64,000 nt of DNA from Phlebopus portentosus (Eukaryota > Basidiomycota > Agaricomycetes > Boletales > Boletinellaceae), in the NCBI GenBank assembly GCA_037892935.1, contig JAYXKI010000003.1, forward strand, positions 2,418,001 through 2,482,000, written 5' to 3'. The notes beneath the pieces were generated by a model. It was not told where the DNA came from, did not search any database, and saw only the letters and a program-made list of their open reading frames with translations. Both the position numbers and the translations under genes were made by a program. Below, piece after piece: positions 38,199 through 50,436 of this stretch. The number at the start of each line of letters is the position of its first letter. The first letter of the stretch is position 1.

Positions 38199-41005
38199 TT
38201 AAGCAGCGCCTTTCCCTGCATCCTCCTTCAAACTGACAATGCGATTAATGATGATCTTGTCTCCATCCCGATAACCGGCAGCTGCATCTCCAGCTTCGCT
38301 CAAGAATCCCAGCTTAGCGTCAGAGTCTAGCGCGAAGTAAGCCACGCGCAGCCCTTGGAATCGAACGCATTCATTGCCGACAAGCTGTTCGCTAGTCGGT
38401 ACTGGCGAGTGGGAGTCCGTGGGTGAAGCCATAGCCTCGTTCTCCAGCGCCTTGCTTGTCCTGGCTTTGCTTTCCGCCCTTGCTTCTTCGAACGCACGTT
38501 TAGCAACGGACCAGAAGCCAATTTCAATCATCGCATCCTTGATAACCTCCAAGCTATTTGGGTTGATGTCAGCCTTGAAGTCGGGTTTCGCAGCGGCAGG
38601 GTTCTCGCTCTTGAAGAGCTGATGGAAGACACGCGTCTCATCTATGCGCACTGGACTGCCCGACGCGGGATGATCTGCGACCCATTGGATGAACGCCTTG
38701 GGCTTCTTGATCTCTCCGGTAGTCTCCAAGCGGCATACGAGCTCTGTGACCTCACCAGTCTTGGTGTCCGTTTTATATGAAGCACAAGTAATGGGGTGTG
38801 GTGCTTGGAACAAGCCAACGGTCTTGCCAGGTGCCAAGCGGAAGAAGTCCTTAGAGTCCTGAAGCCGGAAATCGTCTGCGTCAATGTACACGGTGCGCGT
38901 GAAGGGAACAATGGTCGTGCCAAGGGAAGGGATCTTCGGATGTAATGGCTTCTCAATCATGAGCACATAGTCCTCTGGCAAGTTTTCAATCGTGATTTTT
39001 AATGGTTTGAGCACCATGAGCAGTCGCGGGACTGAATTCTCCAGGTATTGACGTACAGTCTGATCAAATCGTGCTGTCTGGATGTTTGTTGTGGCTGTGG
39101 AGACTCCGAGTGTACTGACAAACGAGATGATCGCACCTGGCGGAACTCCCCGTCTTCGCAGGGCAATGAGTGTATACAGTCTGGGGTCGTCCCAACCACG
39201 CACGTAACCTTCCTTCACCAAAACTAGGATTTTTCGTTTGGACATAATAGTACCAGTGACGTTCAATCGCCCATACTCGGATTGCTGGGGCCTGTAAACC
39301 TCCAGTACGTCGCAAAGCCATTCATAAGAAACGCGTGACAATATAAACTCCGTGGTACATAGCGAATGCCTGCATGACATCAAGTCGTCAGAGCTGCAAT
39401 AGCAGGAGCGGCTCGGAGCTACATACGATATATTCTCAAAACTATCGCACAAACAATGCGTGAAGTCATAGGTCGGGTAGATCTTCCATTTGTCTCCTGT
39501 CCGATGGTGTGGAGTCTCTAGTACACGGTAGGCGATAAGGTCCCACATCTGCGGATTGCCATCTTCAAGGTCTTGTTTCATACGCAGGATGGCTTCGCCT
39601 GGCTTATAGAATCCGTCCTTCATCCTCTGGAACTCAATGAGTGACTCGGATATCGGTCGATTTCGGTGAATGCAAGCATGACGCGGACCACCATTATCTC
39701 CACCGCGCATTTCATGGATTTGTTCGCCTAAGAGAAGTTGCTTTACTGCAAGCTCAACTATAGGGAATTGAACTTACCTGTGCAATGGCAGATGTAACCC
39801 TTATCCCGACGAATGAGTTCAACAGCAAGTTCATGCAGCTTATCGAAGTAGTCACTGGAGTATGTGATTTTCCAAGGCTCGTATCCCAGCCAGCGAACAA
39901 TTTCCAATATACTTTCAAAATAACGAGCTTCTTCCGCCTCAGGGTTGGTATCGTCGTATCGAAGGTAACAATGCCCGCCGTGGTGGGCAGCATATCCAAA
40001 ATTGATGAAAATAGCCTTCGAATGGCCTATGTGCAGGTAGCCATTTGGTTCTGGAGGGAAACGCGTGACCACTTTGCCACCTGTTGCAGCTAGATGTGCT
40101 TCTCTCAACCGAGGGTGAATCTGCGGATTTCCTCCAGGCTTATGCAACTTCCCTAGAAACCCTTCCTCAAATACAGACTTTGATGAGCCTGCCGAAGCAG
40201 GAGCTGGGGTGGACGCCCCAGAGTCTTGCGCGGCCTTCTTTGGTTTACTTTCCTAAGTCCCGGCGTGAGTTAGAAACGGGCAAGAGTCGTTCAAGCGTCG
40301 AACGTACAGAGCCCTTCGCTTTGATGGCCGTTTTCTCGCCAAAAGTACTTGTGAATACTTTCTCGACAGCATTCTTCAGCTCTAATGGATTAGCCCAACG
40401 AAGCTCTGGTGACGACTTCAGCGCACTGATAGTCGCGCTAAGATTCTCCCAACCAGACAACGCAGTTGCGGAGATGTATGCATCGATCTTTGAAAGTAGC
40501 TCTTCCGCAGTAATGTAGTAACCTTGGTTGCAATGCGATATCAGAGCACGGACAACATGATTCGATCTAAATATCATACCAACGCCACACTCTTTGTTGA
40601 ATTCAGTTTCATCCGACGGAATACCATTTCTTTCGATGAACTTGACAGCAGCTATGAACGGTGCAGTTTGTAAGATTACGTGGCTTTATACGAAGAAAAA
40701 CAAAACGCACCAGAGACTTGCTCGGAAGTCTTCAGTCTGCTATCCAATATTGCGTTTACTAAGAAACCTTTCTCAGAGTCTCCAATTCTGGAGCCCTGAA
40801 CAGCAAGTGTCGATAACAAACTGGCCTTCCTCTCATCAGAGACTTTGTTAGCCAGGCTATTGTTCTCTATAATGTCCTTCAATGTCTCTGCATTCTTCGC
40901 GCTTTTAGCCGTTTCTGTGGCCTTCGGTTTGGAGAAGCCGATTGATTGGAATAAGTCGATGAGTTTAGCAACCTCAGGATCGTTTGGATCGAATTTCGGG
41001 GCCAT
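38199..41005 (-). CDS. GLN4: Glutaminyl-tRNA synthetase
   Basis: Class I synthetase charging tRNA-Gln in the cytosol. Exons from the start: 40711-41005, 40308-40651, 39778-40252, 39427-39727, 38199-39369, giving 861 aa. The eukaryotic N-terminal helical domain (residues about 1-215) is followed by the catalytic core [17 protein letters not shown], with HIGH at HIGH, then [10 protein letters not shown], and MSKRK for the KMSKS loop ([11 protein letters not shown]). Also seen are [22 protein letters not shown] and the beta-barrel anticodon domain ([14 protein letters not shown]...YKTD). The C-terminus has an Ala/Glu/Lys-rich insertion before [12 protein letters not shown]. All junctions keep frame. 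Confidence 0.97.
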
Positions 41006-41511
41006 TCAAAAGTCGAGCACGTAGCTACCGGAGACTGGATGTGAGAACGTCGAATCGTATATCTACCTGGAAGTAGTAGTTAAGTATGTATTTGCAACTC
41101 CAGCTCGAGTCATGCCGAGGTGTCGATCGATTTGCCTTCGGCTATTTCCATACGCGAACAGGTTATACGGCACGTGATTGACCCGTTTTATTTTTACGAA
41201 TTCCCCGTATTGAATTTAAAGCGGCGCGTCATGAATCAACTTTGCTGGCGGATGATGGACCTGAAGAGAACAATGGCTCCCACAACGGTAGTCAGTGACC
41301 GCACTTTACTCCGTGTACCGCAAGCTCGGATGGCGGACTTAATAGGAGATCTATTTTTTCTTGCTGGCTTGCTCTGCCACGCGTGTTTGCGTCTTTCACT
41401 TTCACTGTCATTCGCATCTTAGGCGATCACAGTGACCATTCCTTGGAACATCCTAGAAGACAATTTCTCTCGGGACGGGAGCAACCCGATCTATATCCCA
41501 AAGGCTAGCCT
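41006..41511. promoter_or_regulatory. Divergent promoter region (GLN4 / GH79)
   Basis: The 506 bp between divergent starts hold both promoters. A CACGTG core with flanks GG and ATTGA is at 41169-41181. Confidence 0.45.
41169..41181. promoter_or_regulatory. GGCACGTGATTGA motif, copy 1
   Basis: A 13-bp E-box-containing sequence 164 bp upstream of the GLN4 start. An identical 13-mer is found in the CLPTM1/chitin synthase promoter at 56370-56382. The core matches bHLH (Cbf1/USF-like) sites. Confidence 0.4.
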
Positions 41512-43623
41512 ATGAAGAGATTCTTCTGTTTTATCCTCATGCTCCATGGCTTAAAAACTATTCGAGGCGCACCCACCAATGTCTCCCTTCCTTCCTTCTT
41601 GTCCGGTAGTAATGCGAGTCTTGTCCGCTCGAACTTCTTTGGCATTAGCATCGAACTGAGTGTAGTCAACACGATCAGTGACGTTTTGTTTCTGAATGAC
41701 TTCGCTTTGGTGTTACTTATTCCTCCGACAGTCGGTGAAAACACGTCTTCAATACCCACGCAGATGGAGAACTACTTAGGATACATTCAGAACAGGGTAG
41801 GCAAGTTTTTTTTTGACATGCCCTTAGCTCCCATAACGGCTTTCTTTAATTTACAGACTCAGAGCCCAGTGCGCATCCGCGTCGGCGGTAATTCTATGGA
41901 CGATTCCATCTTCAACTCGACACAATCTAAAATGATCGTTTATACTGGAGAGGCCGTCTCTGCCCATGACCAGCCAGTATCTTACGGACCAATCCTCTAT
42001 GATGTTCTTGCGAATCTAGCAAAGAATATAGGTGGTGCAGAATATCTCATCGGTAAACTCAAGTGGATACAAGCTGAACTGGTTATTAATACCCAGCATT
42101 ATAGGTCTTTCGCTCCTGCTTCGTGAGGAGAACAATACACCATTGACTGTGTCCACAGCCCAACAAAAGCTGGCAGGCTATCTTGGTGCATTTCTTCTCG
42201 GCAATGTTCATAACTCAAGGCTTCTGAGGGCTAGGATAGCTACTCACGTTTCGTATCTTAGGAACCAGATCTGTATGGAGCGCATGCTAGAAGACAAAGT
42301 AATTATTCAGTTCAAGATTATTTCGGGGTATGTATTTCTCAACGCCCTCTTATCCGTTAGAATGACCCGTTGTCTGATGACGTTCGACAAAGGAATTTAC
42401 CGTTGTCGTCCAGCAGCTAAACAATTCAAATCAATATGGTGATCTATTACCTCGGGCTTATCTCGGAGGTCCTACTATCTGTTGTAATTGGGTGCATATG
42501 TCCGACATTCTTCGCTGCACCCGGGTATTTATCACTTTCTTTCAGGCATTGGCCGACATATTAAATCAAGGGTATCTCACCAACTTTGGATCTGATTTGA
42601 AGTACATCAAGTAAGGCGTGCAATCTCCTTGTTGGATATCCCCAAAATAATACGATCTTTAGTCTGCAGCACTATCCTCAAAATAACTGCTTCGGAGCTG
42701 TTGTAAATGTTTCATACTACACATCTCACTATAATGGCGAGTCCAGACTCGATACAACGTTTCTTTGAAATGATATTAATGAACTTCCCCTTCCAGTTGT
42801 CTCGCTCGCCAAGTGGCAAAAAGACGGTATTGGAACGGCCAAAGCCGCAGATAAACCAGTTCTCATGGGAGAATTCAATACCGCTTCTTGCGGGGGATTG
42901 CCTGGTATATCCGACACGTTCGCGGCGACGCTATGGGCGATTGATTACGTCCTTCAACTCGCTAGCGTTGGGTACGATGGGGCATACATCCATACAAGGG
43001 AACGTGGCATCACGTATAACCTTTTCGATCCACCTGCGTCCAATGATAGCTCTTCGAACTGGACAACACTACCCACATATTATGCCCTGCTGCCTGTTGC
43101 GGAGGCGCTAAGTCCCGGCTGGCAAAATGGGTCTCTTGTCATGGACTTCGGGCTCAATAATAATTCCGAATCTAGTCTTCTTGCTGGATATGGAATTTAC
43201 GATGGACAGACGAGCGCGCTCAGCACGATGATATTCCTCAATTACGCCGACGTGGGGCAAGACGGCGCAATGTTCTCTTTACCTTCGCTTGGAAAGAACA
43301 CAATGTTCACACGGACACTCACGGCTGCGAGCCTCTCCGAGAAATACAATATTTCGTGGGCAGGACAGACATTCCTTGGAGTTGGGGACGGTAAAATGGT
43401 GCAGTCTGGGTTTGCGCAGGATCAACAAGTATCTTGCGACGATACATGTGATTTTGTCGTTCCATCGCCTGGAGCAGTGGTTGTTTGGCTGGATACATCT
43501 GCCGCTTCTTTCTCGCCGACGACAAGCCATGGATTCTCCTGGAGGCATGCTCCGTCGGAGGTGTTCTTGCATTTATCGTTTATCTCCGGGTTATTGTGGT
43601 CCATTTCAATATATTTATTTTGA
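41512..43623 (+). CDS. Glycoside hydrolase family 79 protein (beta-glucuronidase type)
   Basis: A secreted enzyme expected to remove glucuronic acid units from arabinogalactan or xylan side chains. The signal peptide MKRFFCFILMLHGLKTIRG leads a 552-aa product of nine exons: 41512-41677, 41732-41796, 41857-42052, 42105-42205, 42262-42327, 42393-42491, 42546-42610, 42663-42736, 42797-43623. Seen motifs: RIRVGGNSMDDS, the acid/base region GNEPDLYGAHARR (exon junction inside), YNVVSLAKWQKDG, the likely nucleophile strand VLMGEFNTASCGG, and the C-terminal beta-domain ending FVVPSPGAVVVWLD. The final 25 residues are hydrophobic, so a GPI anchor or membrane tail is possible. The intron 42737-42796 uses a GCGAGT donor. 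Confidence 0.88.
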
Positions 43624-43846
43624 AATTTGTTTTTGATGCTACTTCAGCGGCTATTTGCTGCAAACATAAACATATTTTTGATGCTCTTCTCCTATTTCCA
43701 CTTAGCCTACTGGATGGAGATGAACCGATGCAATGTCAATAATAGCTCTAGTATTTAAGCAACACAATGACAGCAGCTGTTAAAAGCGAAGAGAACAAAT
43801 GCAAGAGCGATCAATCAAATTTTTTATGTAGTCTCAAAAGCATAGG

Positions 43847-45709
43847 TCAGTATGTGAACGTTTGATCCGCTGAACTTCCAAGTGAGTATGCGACCTTTTC
43901 GCGCACGATCTCCCAGATATCTGGCTTAGGCGATAGTGGGGCTTGACCAGTGGATCTCACCGCAGCAGGACGCGAAATTCCGGTCCCGACAGATTTTGGA
44001 GCCCTGTCCAATTGTTTGCGAAGCTGCTTGATTTGTCCCTTCAATGTCTCTTCAAAAGACTTCTTCTGTTCTCCCGTCACCAGAAGCACGAGCGTTGAGA
44101 CACTGCCAGAAGCTAAGAACAACATTCAAGATCAAAGATAGTAGGACACTCACAAGCACTCCTTGAGGTATGCAAACGAAAAACTGTACGTAAGATCCGC
44201 GACCTCGAGAGCGAGCCGATCGGGGAAATCAACCTTATCATTATCTTCGAGCTTGTCCTGCCAATATCTGGCGTAAAGCAGACGCTCATCACGATCGGGG
44301 TCATCGAAGAGGCTAATTAGCCAATTTAATTGAATCATTTTCTTTGGGATCTCAGGAGACTACGCACTATTTCCTGTCAAAGCGACTTGGCCTCTCTGAC
44401 AGCCCAGGATCGAGTCGGTCAAAGTGATTCGTTGTAGCAATGAGCAGGAGACCGTCGTTGCCCCGGATGCCGTCCAATTGATTCAGGAAGAACGAGCGAT
44501 TGCGTTCATTGATTAAGCTATCGAGATCTTCCAGAATAAGGACGCAGGGTGCGAGAATCCGTGCTTTCGCAAAGACTTCGTCCATTGAACCTTCTTCACC
44601 TCTCCAGCCTAGAAACGTAGAGGAATCAGCATCCGAAAGCTTAAATGCTCGAGACTGCGCCAATCACTCTGGAACGACTTGACATAAAGTGGGTTAAACC
44701 CCTTCTGCTGGATAGTCTTCATGATGGCCTTCAGACTGATTGTCTTTCCGTTTCCTGGAGAAGGGATGAGTGAAACGACATAATGCGGCACCAATATTCG
44801 TTACCTGGCGGTCCATACATAATCAAACCCCTCTTCCACGGTATCCCAAGGCTCTTATACAGATCCTCAGAATCAAAGAATGAGTACACATCATTCTGTA
44901 ACTCTTTCTTGAAGGCGTCCTTCAGGATCACATCGTCCCAGTTCGCCTTTTGCACGTCTACCCACAGGGCTGCATCCTTGTTCCAGAGTCCGTTGTTGAA
45001 AACCCAAATCTCGTTGTGCAGTTCATATGCCCAGGTACCGACGGCAGCTAGAAACGCATGCGCGGGACCCTTGGGTCCGTCATGGAGAATGTAATGTTGC
45101 GTATAGACGCCCAGACCCTCGGGGTACTTTACGATGAACACAGTGAAATCGTATTTCTTGAATTAAGTGAAATCGGTGCGTTAGCTGATTATCAGACCAT
45201 CGTCCAAGATGACTCACGGCCCAGGCAGTACGGAAGCTGCCAAATTCCACCGAATTTAATAGCACACCTCCCGAACCACGAGCAAGAGGGTAATAGAACG
45301 AGTTTGTGATGAGTTCGTCTGGTTCGAGTGGCACGCTGACAGCGAGCGGAAACCCAAGGATGTTCAAGCTGGAATCCTGAGACATAACGAGGGAATGCTT
45401 GGGATACAGCTTGCGAAGGAGGTCGGCACTACGACAACGTGCGGTCAGCACAATGAAGTTGCCTATAGATGAACGCGGCGTACCCGATTATGTTGGGCTT
45501 CGCAAAGCTTGCAGAGGCTGCATAGGTCGTTCAATGTCCATGTACTATGCATCAATAGAGATCTCCTGGGTCAGAAAGAACGCACCTTTGCTAATCCATC
45601 TGGTATATGCCTCGCTGTCGCCTTCTCTCGAGGGACGACACGCGCCTTCTTCCTCGAAGGAGACTTTAATGAAAGCATCTTCCAGACTGGCTTGTTCCGA
45701 CTGTCTCAT
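43847..45709 (-). CDS. BCS1-like AAA ATPase
   Basis: Exons from the start: 45586-45709, 45484-45517, 45218-45428, 44805-45156, 44668-44754, 44368-44608, 44154-44312, 43847-44102, giving 487 aa. The AAA module has Walker A GPPGNGKT (split between exons at the second G), Walker B VLILEDLDSL, sensor-1 LLIATTNHFDRLDP and an arginine finger in RPSRFDRKYLF. The Bcs1-type N-terminal domain is absent or diverged. Instead the first 180 residues carry LLRKLYPKHSL and NILGFPLAV, as in a group of fungal P-loop ATPases of unknown role. The C-terminal helix FEETLKGQIKQLRKQLD is a likely coiled-coil. ATPase activity looks intact; the client is unknown. Confidence 0.85.
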
Positions 45710-46028
45710 GGTAGAAGTGGTGGTTAGAAGAGCGACGACTAAAAGGCCACGTAAGTTCACAAACTGCTTTATATCATCACCTCCGGAGATGCTGCGCCTG
45801 ATGAGAGTAATTAAGACGAGCGGTGATCTAACCTAACTGATCTTGCTCGTGACGCGAACTCGCGTTCCGACACGTGCTTGATATTTTGCAACCTAAGTAG
45901 ATGGAACAAGCAAGGGGAGGGGAATAGAGATAGTTGTGCGTAAGAATATTATACAGCATACAAGATTAATCTGAGCGTGTATAATATAATCAGCGTGTAA
46001 CGTTGCGAGCGAGAAATGCGAGCATGAT
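45710..46028. other. Intergenic between tandem - strand genes
   Basis: The 319 bp hold the AAA gene promoter and the 3' end of the SET gene. A CACGTG core is at about 45881. Nothing else is seen. Confidence 0.35.
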
Positions 46029-47340
46029 TCAGGGTACTGGTTGCGCTCTCAATCCGGAATCAAAATCAAGTTTCGATTCGTCCTTCACCAGTTCCTCGTC
46101 CTCCACATTTTCTAATCCAAGAGATTTCTTATCTTCTACGCATCTTGCACAGGCGCATAAAAATCTCCATCCCTGAGACAATGCAGCACGCCGACGCGCA
46201 TAGGCGGCAGCAGGAGACTCGTCCGTTCGTTGTGAAACATCGACGTAGGCCATTGATAGCTCTTCGCCTTCTTCTATATCTCGCAACGCGACAAGGTGTA
46301 GCTCCGAGGTGCCCTCCCTGAAGCACGGACGCACAGAGGGAGCACACGAATGAGCAAGCTGAAGTCCTCTCAATCAGCTACTAGCTGCTTAAAACAGTTT
46401 CCATAACGTGGTAAACTCACGTAGGACGAAACGAAGTACAATCCAGTACCAATCTGTTTTGAAGTGCCAATCGGAATTCTGGTGTATTCTTCGCTCTCTG
46501 ACTTGACATTCTACTCGCAGAGTCAGTCATTTCGCTTAGACATAAGAATACTAACTCACCCTATCCTCTCTGCCTTCACCGTAATAGATGCCAATAGCGT
46601 TGTAAGCAATCTTTCCGCGGAACATCGCGTGCCTTTCGTCTGAGTGCACGTCCTCCAGGAATGGCATGGCTGCGAGAAGAAGATTCTTGAATGTGCTGTA
46701 TTCATCTTCCGGTACAGTCACATCAATATATCGTAAGCGCTCCAAGTGATCGTAGACGGTGTATGGACCGCTAAAACTTAATTCAGGCAGTTCAGCATTC
46801 ATGTGTCTTGCCTGTGGTAAAGTTTTCGCCAGTTCCGCAATGATTTGTAAGGCGACAAGTCTCGCAACGAGCAGTATACCAGAGCTAGCCTTTCGACGCC
46901 AAAATTCGGCTAGAGCATCCTGTGTCTTAGGACGATCTATCGTGGATCGTGGTAAGTCAACCGCAATCTCAGGTGGCAAAGGGCTCTTATCGCTGAAAAG
47001 CAAATCGTGCGATTGGGTGCCGCATTGACTCTGGCACTTTTCCGAGCAATAAATGGAAAAGAGTCGATCTGATGTGGGGATAACAGCGGCATCCTTAGAA
47101 ATTTCACGCATACAGTGTGAGCAGTGGGTCCCTTTCCCTTGTAAATCAGGGTCCAGAGCAGACACGATTGGCATTTCCTTTGGATAATGTCAGTTACATG
47201 GCACATAAATGATAGCAACCCTTATAGACCTTGTAAATCACGTCCCCAGCTTTGAAGCTCTTTGTGGTTACGAGAGAGTGCGTGCGAGTTTGGCCTCCTT
47301 TACCGTACGTTGTATCAACCTTCTGGAGACTTACGTTCAT
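46029..47340 (-). CDS. SMYD-like SET-domain protein
   Basis: A 382-aa putative protein lysine methyltransferase. Exons from the start: 47230-47340, 46560-47177, 46421-46510, 46029-46358. The split SET domain starts with HSLVTTKSFKAGDVIYKE. An inserted MYND-like cysteine cluster follows (CSHCMREIS, FSIYCSEKCQSQC). SET-C reads IGTGLYFVSSY then LAHSCAPSVRPCF, SMAYVDVS, and a post-SET CACARC motif. The arrangement matches yeast Set5/Set6 and animal SMYD proteins. The usual NHSC motif reads AHSC, so the Asn that normally contacts the cofactor is replaced. The start ATG begins just before the domain; a further 5' exon cannot be excluded. Confidence 0.85.
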
Positions 47341-47569
47341 AGATTGAGGCGGAAACTCCTTATAATAACCTAACCAAATTTTCAACCCGAGCCCTTGAAT
47401 TTATGAAGCAGAACGTTTCGCACCTTGAATGTGGCCAATCACCTAGCCGTGGACAAATGACATAGAAGCAGAGCATTAGATATCCGTGTTTCATTGTAAT
47501 AGGCATTGGGGTAGGAAATGGTATGTAGAGGGGGATACGACAAAAATGTGTATACGCGTAAACCGTGCT

Positions 47570-48501
47570 TCAAGCTGGAGGAACAGCACTTCCAGGATCC
47601 GTGACCTTGTCCCACTCCTGTGATGAAGCTTCAGATGGAGGGCCCTTGGATATTGGACTTGAGGCCTCGTCGATGTCAATCCCAATGTTCATACCACTCC
47701 CACCCATCTCTGAAGATGTACTCACATCCATGTTATACAGTTCCATGACGATCTGTCGATACAGTCAGCCGAGATCCCTGGAGCAAGAAAACTTGACATA
47801 CTGCAAGACAAGGTTCCGGCACAGTCTTTTGGTAGATGAGGATAAGCTCCATCGGCGAAGGATAAACGCGCAAGGCCTGATAAAAGTAAATGGCCGCCTC
47901 CAAATAGTTTTGAGGCCCTTCGGGAAAACAATCAGCTTATGACATATTGCATTCCTAGTGAGACGTACCTTCCGCGGCAAGTCTCTCAGCCGTCCCGACT
48001 ACATTGACAAAGAAATTGTGTCTTTCTTCTGGATTGGTCGGCGGAGACTCCTCATTGGATTTTTCGTGAATGGCCGATAGGAGTTCTCGAGGAATATTAA
48101 GCGCGTCGTTAGCTTTGGCAGTCTCCTTCTCCTTGTCTTCTGCGACGGCCTTGTCTACCTTCTTCTTTTGTGTGCCTATGTCGGTGCCTATGAGCGGGGT
48201 AAATAACACACGTCACAGGTAAAGACATACGAATTTTTCGCCGGAACGAAGGGTCACTTCGACGTTTGTAGTCGAAATACGCTGCATAAGCCACGATACC
48301 ACCAAGGACGGTGATACCGGCGACGGCGAGGACGGGAAACTTGAAGGCCTGTTCATCCCGACTCGTCGATACTGATTGTCGGTGGTGAGGACACAATACC
48401 AATACCAAGAAGTTTGGAAGGGAGGAGAACATAAAGACGGGTCTATCCGATTTCGGCTTACATACTCATAGATTACTTGAAGTAGCAACATCGATCATCA
48501 T
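47570..48501 (-). CDS. TOM20: Mitochondrial import receptor subunit Tom20
   Basis: Outer-membrane receptor that recognises presequences of imported mitochondrial proteins. Exons from the start: 48477-48501, 48231-48371, 47969-48175, 47802-47917, 47570-47752, giving 223 aa. A single N-terminal membrane anchor (VLAVAGITVLGGIVAYAAYF) is followed by the basic FDYKRRSDPSFRRKIR stop-transfer and the conserved soluble groove LEAAIYFYQALRVYPSP, MELILIYQKTVPEP and IVMELYNMDV. The C-terminus is acidic and Ser-rich. The 25-nt first exon keeps frame, but it is inferred only from splice signals. A longer read-through start at 48432 is the alternative. Confidence 0.9.
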
Positions 48502-48666
48502 CGCCCAAAATTCATTCTCCGCCCAGATTCTCGCACATAACAACGATTGTAGATTCATGTGCCTATAAAAGCTAATTCCACCTCCACCGCCCTGGCCCTG
48601 GCATTTCTTTTCGGTTTTGCTCCATTTCCGAACGTGCAACGAATCTGGTCGCGGTCTTTGACTTTA

Positions 48667-50074
48667 ATGTCAAAGATGAAGAACTCGCCTCCCGTGGTAT
48701 TCTATCGTTATGAGACATCGCCTGCGAGTAATACATAGTTTCTACTGCATCCTTGTGATCTCTCTTATATGTCGCAAAGGTGCAAAGATAGAGAACGTCC
48801 TTGCGTTGAAAGGTGTCCCACATTACAGAGTCGAGGTGCATTACGGAAAGACTCAAAATTGTGTACACGTCTAAACGCTTACGCAGGTAGCGATGACGCT
48901 TCCTCGACCGGAAATCACTGACGCTCTAGGTATACATTCGTCGCATTCATTCTTTTGAAAATTACTTTTCAACTCACATCTTAACCTAAGGGATTGGATA
49001 TCGCCGTATCCCTATTCTTGCAATAGGGAATGATGTCTTCTGCGACACGAATCTCATCGTATCTGCTGTTGAGCGCTGCTTCCCCGTAAGCCAGGGGTTT
49101 CCAACATTATTTCCTGACCGCAAGGACGGTGGGAAGGGAGATACAGGAATAATCGAACTACTAGCAGCTTTTTATGTCGACCGACCTTTGTTCAGTTTGG
49201 CTTCAACTGCGCTTCCATATGATAAGTTCTCACCGGAGTTCATTGAGGATAGGAGCAAGGTAAATTCAGTACAAATATCCAAACTCGAATGGCGTCCGAT
49301 TGTTTTGTAGTTGTTTGGTACTCCGATGGACATTCAGAAAATGGTCGCAAGGAAGCCAGTCGCGATGAGCCTCCTGAGCTCTCACATGGTACGTTATGGA
49401 ATATACATCCTATCTACCCTCGTTGAGACATTTCTATAGAATTATCTCGAGAAGCAACTTTCTGACGGACGCGAATGGGTATTTGACACCACAACTGTGG
49501 GATATGCTGATCTGGACCTCCATCACATCTTTGGATGGATTATGCGTTTCCGAGGAATGAAACAAGTCATCACTCCTGAGAAGTTTCCCCGTTCAATCGC
49601 AGTGAGTTGCACGATATCAACAAGAAGATACTATTCTTATTGACGACCTCGTCATAGTGGATGCAAAGAATGGCTGAGTTCGAGAAAGCGAAACGCGAGG
49701 CGAATGCACCAGACGTTACCAAAATTGACGGCTCCGCTGCGGCCAAGATCATCGCGGACAATGCAGACGAGCGGCTTAACGAGGTCGGCTTTGACCAGGA
49801 TGAGGCAAAGTTACTTGGATTGAAACTCGGGGAAAAGGTGCAGGTTATTCCTGACGATAACTGTAAGGACGTTTGTTATTATCTACCCTAATCATTTAAT
49901 TTAATAGGCCAATTTGCAGCTACGAACTACCCAACGATCGGTGATCTTGTAGGCTTCTCTCGTGAAGAGATGGTCCTTCGTCTCAAGGGCACCGCAGTGT
50001 CTTCGTTGTGTTGCCATTTCCCTCGTCTGAATTATACCGTTACTCCGGTAGCACCGGCAAGCAGTAAACTGTAG
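48667..50074 (+). CDS. Glutathione S-transferase-like protein
   Basis: Exons: 48667-48727, 48780-48835, 48887-48929, 48991-49259, 49311-49388, 49440-49601, 49658-49862, 49908-50074, giving 346 aa. The N-terminal thioredoxin-like fold reads VVFYRYETSPASAKIENVL and then ALKGVPHY, as in a fungal GST-like family where the SPxSxK motif sits at the active site. MTLPRPEITDALGIGYRRIPI and FCDTNLIVSAVE continue the fold. The helical C-terminal domain (TTVGYADLDLHHIFGW) is present, and about 100 further residues follow with LGLKLGEKVQVIPDDN. Whether it binds glutathione is uncertain. The start is the first ATG upstream of the fold. Confidence 0.87.
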
Positions 50075-50436
50075 GGCGTTTACTTGGTTTAGTCGATCTA
50101 CGTGGCACTTGAAGTCTGGTTATCTGAAGTAGTTTGATTTCTAACACTTGACTCCTTGACTTGTAATATATGGCATTAATCATTGATATGCATAGTGACA
50201 ATTCTGACCAGGGACCTTTACCAAATTAATCAAGATGAATTGTGCTTTCTATCTACATTAATTATCAGCATGCACATTATTAGAGAAGACTAATTCTAGG
50301 AATGCGAAGAGCTGATGCTGCTACATTGCGTTTGACGATGAAAATGAAAATGAAGGAAACGCATACATATTGATTTGGACAACAACAGGACGATGAATCG
50401 GGCAGACAAATAAATATTGAAGAAACGGAAGAGCTG
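50075..50436. other. Convergent 3' intergenic region
   Basis: The 362 bp lie between the stops of the GST-like gene (+) and the next gene (-). They are AT-rich and nothing else is recognised. Confidence 0.4.

Noticed and set aside
48572..48868. 98-codon - strand ORF
   Set aside because: It is antisense to the first exons of the GST-like gene, whose + strand frame matches the family; the - strand product has no recognisable feature.
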